Shown piece by piece: positions 19,691 through 21,153 of a stretch of DNA of 21,153 bases. Numbering within the stretch: the first letter of the stretch is position 1; each line of letters opens with the position of its first letter. The notes below the pieces were generated by a model. It had not been told where the DNA came from, ran no database searches, and saw nothing but the letters and a program-made list of their open reading frames with translations. The stretch is from a virus, in IMG/VR virus record IMGVR_UViG_3300046535_001274, positions 1 to 21,153 of that record, one strand, 5' to 3'. Both the position numbers and the translations under genes were made by a program.

Positions 19691-19719
19691 CAGCCGGCGA
19701 GTAGCGGGCCGGCTGTTTT
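19691..19719 (+). terminator. rightward terminator abutting the holin-like gene
   Basis: An 8-bp stem CAGCCGGC (19691-19698) with GCCGGCTG (19708-19715) is followed by TTTTA. It overlaps the holin-like gene's stop codon on the opposite strand. It would stop rightward transcripts from 18865 before they enter the lysis genes antisense. Confidence 0.55.
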
Positions 19720-20344
19720 AGCTCGGCCGTGCGGGATCGACGAACGTCTCGGCCGGATCGTGAATCACCGGCTCGGCCGCCGGCGCGATCACCGGAGCAG
19801 CTGCAGCGGCCGGCAGGACTGTGCCGGGGATCGCTGCGGGCTGAAAGTAGGGTGTGTCGACCGGAGCGAACAGTTCCGGCGCCGCCGGCGCGATCACCGG
19901 AGCAGCTGCAGCGGCCGGCAGGACTGTGCCGGGGATCGCTGCGGGAGCCGGAGCCGGCGTTTCAAGCGTCACGCGGGCCGCGGGAGCGGCTGCGGGCTGT
20001 GAGGCCGGCAGAGCGGCCGGCAGCGGGTGATCAGCGGAGGATCCGAGGCTCTGGACAACTGCAGCGGCGCCGGTAGGATTCCAGAGCCCAAAGTGCATAC
20101 CGACCGCGACCAGGAATGACACCAGGGCCGCGAGCAGCGCGGCGATCAGATCGTACGGCTTGCCCGACTGCAGCGCGACCGCCAGCTGTGCCGCGAGCGA
20201 CGTCGAGACTGAGAGCGCCGCGAGCAGGATCGCCCGGCGGGCCGGGTGAGTGTCGCGGGTAGTGATCAGCCCGATCAGCAGCGGAAAAATTGTCGATGCG
20301 AGCAGCTGCAAGAGCTGGGCCGGTTCAACATGGATGAACAACAT
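19718..20344 (-). CDS. holin-like membrane protein with repeated Ala/Pro tail
   Basis: The protein has 208 residues. ATG at 20344 shares its A with the endolysin stop (TAATG). Three hydrophobic segments are visible: ~10-29 (QLLQLLASTIFPLLIGLITT), ~38-58 (AILLAALSVSTSLAAQLAVA) and ~65-86 (DLIAALLAALVSFLVAVGMH). The last ~115 residues are an Ala/Pro-rich tail with AAIPGTVLPAAAAAPVIAPA twice, encoded by a perfect 65-bp direct repeat. Position directly after an endolysin gene and the membrane topology support a holin, which opens the inner membrane at lysis. The tail is much longer than in classical holins. Confidence 0.75.
   Translation of the reverse strand: MLFIHVEPAQLLQLLASTIFPLLIGLITTRDTHPARRAILLAALSVSTSLAAQLAVALQSGKPYDLIAALLAALVSFLVAVGMHFGLWNPTGAAAVVQSLGSSADHPLPAALPASQPAAAPAARVTLETPAPAPAAIPGTVLPAAAAAPVIAPAAPELFAPVDTPYFQPAAIPGTVLPAAAAAPVIAPAAEPVIHDPAETFVDPARPS
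19776..19945 (-). repeat. 65-bp perfect direct repeat in the holin-like gene
   Basis: Positions 19776-19840 and 19881-19945 are identical (period 105 bp = 35 codons). They encode the duplicated Ala/Pro segment. The identity at DNA level suggests a recent duplication that keeps the frame. Confidence 0.95.
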
Positions 20345-21123
20345 TATTTGCCCCCTGCGGTAGTGGTAATGGTGGCGGCGACGTCGACGGGTGCCGGCAG
20401 CGGTGCGCCGTGAATCTCGGAGTGCAGAGCGGCCGTGATTTCATCGACTGCCGCGGCGAGCTTCTGCCGCTGATCGTCGATCTCGCGATCGCCGTTACCG
20501 TTGTCGACCGCCTGCTCGAATGTCTTGATATCCCACGCCGAGGCCGCGATCGCCTTAAGAATCGCGTTCGCCGCGGCGCCGACCTGGGCGCGGTTGTCCA
20601 GAATCGCCCGGTCAGTGTCCGTGTGAATCACGGTCTGAACAAACACGCGATCGTCATTATCAAGCTGTGCCATAATTCCGGCCTCCTGTAGTTGGGTGAT
20701 GCTTTGCGGTGAGAGCCCCAAGGGCCCGGCGCCCTCGAGGGAAATAACGGGATAGCCGGCGACGTCCTCAGTCCACCCGAGGTAGACCAGCTGCATCTTT
20801 CCCCACCGGGCGTAATAGGCGATCAGATCCTCGATATCCGGGTGATGGTGCGGCGTGCTTGTCAGATCCGAGGATGAATAGATCGACCCATCCGGCGCCT
20901 GCAGTGCGATATGGCCGTTCGGTTCGACGTCGATCGAGAAATACACCGGCGCCCACATACCGGCCGGAATGTTCCGGTCCCGGTGCTGTGAGGCCGATTT
21001 TTCCCATGCCTCCGTTGCGGATCCGTACCGGATCGGCAGGCCGAACGTCTCGCGGACGTACTCGAGGCAGTAGCCCGGCCGGCACGGCACGGCCGCGTTA
21101 GGTGTGATCAGCTGCGTAGCCAT
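20344..21123 (-). CDS. endolysin with CHAP/NlpC-P60-like peptidase domain
   Basis: The protein has 259 residues, with ATG at 21123 and GAAAGGCGGG upstream. Residues ~10-90 match a CHAP-like cysteine peptidase/amidase: RPGYCLEYVRETFG with candidate nucleophile C19, SATEAWEKS, MWAPVYFSID and NGHIALQAPDGSIYSS with H71 as the general base and nearby Asp residues. It would cut peptidoglycan peptides or amide bonds at the end of infection. Residues ~95-165 carry YPVISLEGAGPLGLSPQSIT. The C-terminus is helical and acidic (EIDDQRQKLAAAVDEITAAL), with no LysM, SH3 or PG-binding repeat that I can recognise. The holin-like gene follows directly. Confidence 0.82.
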   Translation of the reverse strand: MATQLITPNAAVPCRPGYCLEYVRETFGLPIRYGSATEAWEKSASQHRDRNIPAGMWAPVYFSIDVEPNGHIALQAPDGSIYSSSDLTSTPHHHPDIEDLIAYYARWGKMQLVYLGWTEDVAGYPVISLEGAGPLGLSPQSITQLQEAGIMAQLDNDDRVFVQTVIHTDTDRAILDNRAQVGAAANAILKAIAASAWDIKTFEQAVDNGNGDREIDDQRQKLAAAVDEITAALHSEIHGAPLPAPVDVAATITTTAGGK

Positions 21124-21153
21124 ATCGGCCCGCCTTTCGTTGTGTGTGGTTAG

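Larger units (their letters stand above)
18864..19717. other. noncoding, structure-rich region between regulators and lysis genes
   Basis: About 850 bp without a believable gene. Open frames here have no ribosome-binding site, cross hairpins, and lack the base bias of the real genes. It holds the promoter/operator at 18865, tandem hairpins at 18921-19036, a 10-bp hairpin at 19311-19338, two leftward terminators and one rightward terminator. Local composition differs from the rest (A-rich and C-rich tracts near 19340-19405). Confidence 0.7.

Noticed and set aside
1-21153. CRISPR array, insertion sequence or rRNA
   Set aside because: No regularly spaced repeat-spacer units, no transposase motif with terminal inverted repeats, and no rRNA-like sequence seen.

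Overview
The window is part of a temperate-type, HK97-fold tailed phage (siphovirus architecture) of a high-GC actinobacterium. Support comes from a roughly two-thirds G+C sequence by eye, HK97-family terminase, portal, protease and capsid genes in canonical order, a DUF6221 protein and an HTH/HNH replication-type protein of a kind common in actinophages, and chains of overlapping genes. The host genus cannot be fixed from the sequence. No integrase, tRNA or CRISPR array is visible.

Layout. Nearly everything is on the minus strand, so it reads right to left. Right end (21123-19718): lysis cassette (CHAP-type endolysin, then a holin-like membrane protein), ending in two leftward terminators (19587-19547 and 19422-19394). 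19717-18864: about 850 bp without a convincing gene but with several hairpins, a promoter/operator and a candidate small RNA. 18812-17551: four rightward genes (an HTH regulator, two small proteins, a DUF4236 protein) in two units, each closed by a hairpin terminator. 17550-17320: divergent control region. 17319-17074: a second HTH regulator, leftward. 16978-8325: about 18 tightly overlapping leftward early genes (C5-type DNA methyltransferase, replication-type HNH protein with an origin-like repeat block, VRR-NUC nuclease, a Zn-ribbon-like protein, a lipoprotein, many small proteins). 8196-1: HNH endonuclease, a possible cos/packaging region, small and large terminase, a small membrane protein, portal, prohead protease, major capsid protein, a small acidic protein, an Ig-like/head-tail adaptor fusion, and a tail-terminator-like gene cut by the window edge.

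How it fits together. If the packaging site lies near 7750-7860, the virion genome would run terminase - head - (tail, outside the window) - lysis - immunity - early/replication - HNH, all in one direction, and this window would be a piece of the circular or concatemeric form. The most interesting feature is a possible regulon around the immunity switch. Four promoter-like sites carry the same dyad (TACGCG-N5-CGYGTA or a degenerate form) in the -35/-10 spacer, with the -10 always beginning at the TA that ends the right half-site. They sit before both HTH regulators, which look leaderless, before the rightward accessory genes, and before a noncoding segment in which two successive hairpins display the same loop, GCTCCAAC. 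A second notable feature is a lambda-O-like origin inside the C-terminal coding part of the replication protein (T-rich block, 21-bp repeat pair, 93-bp-period iterons).
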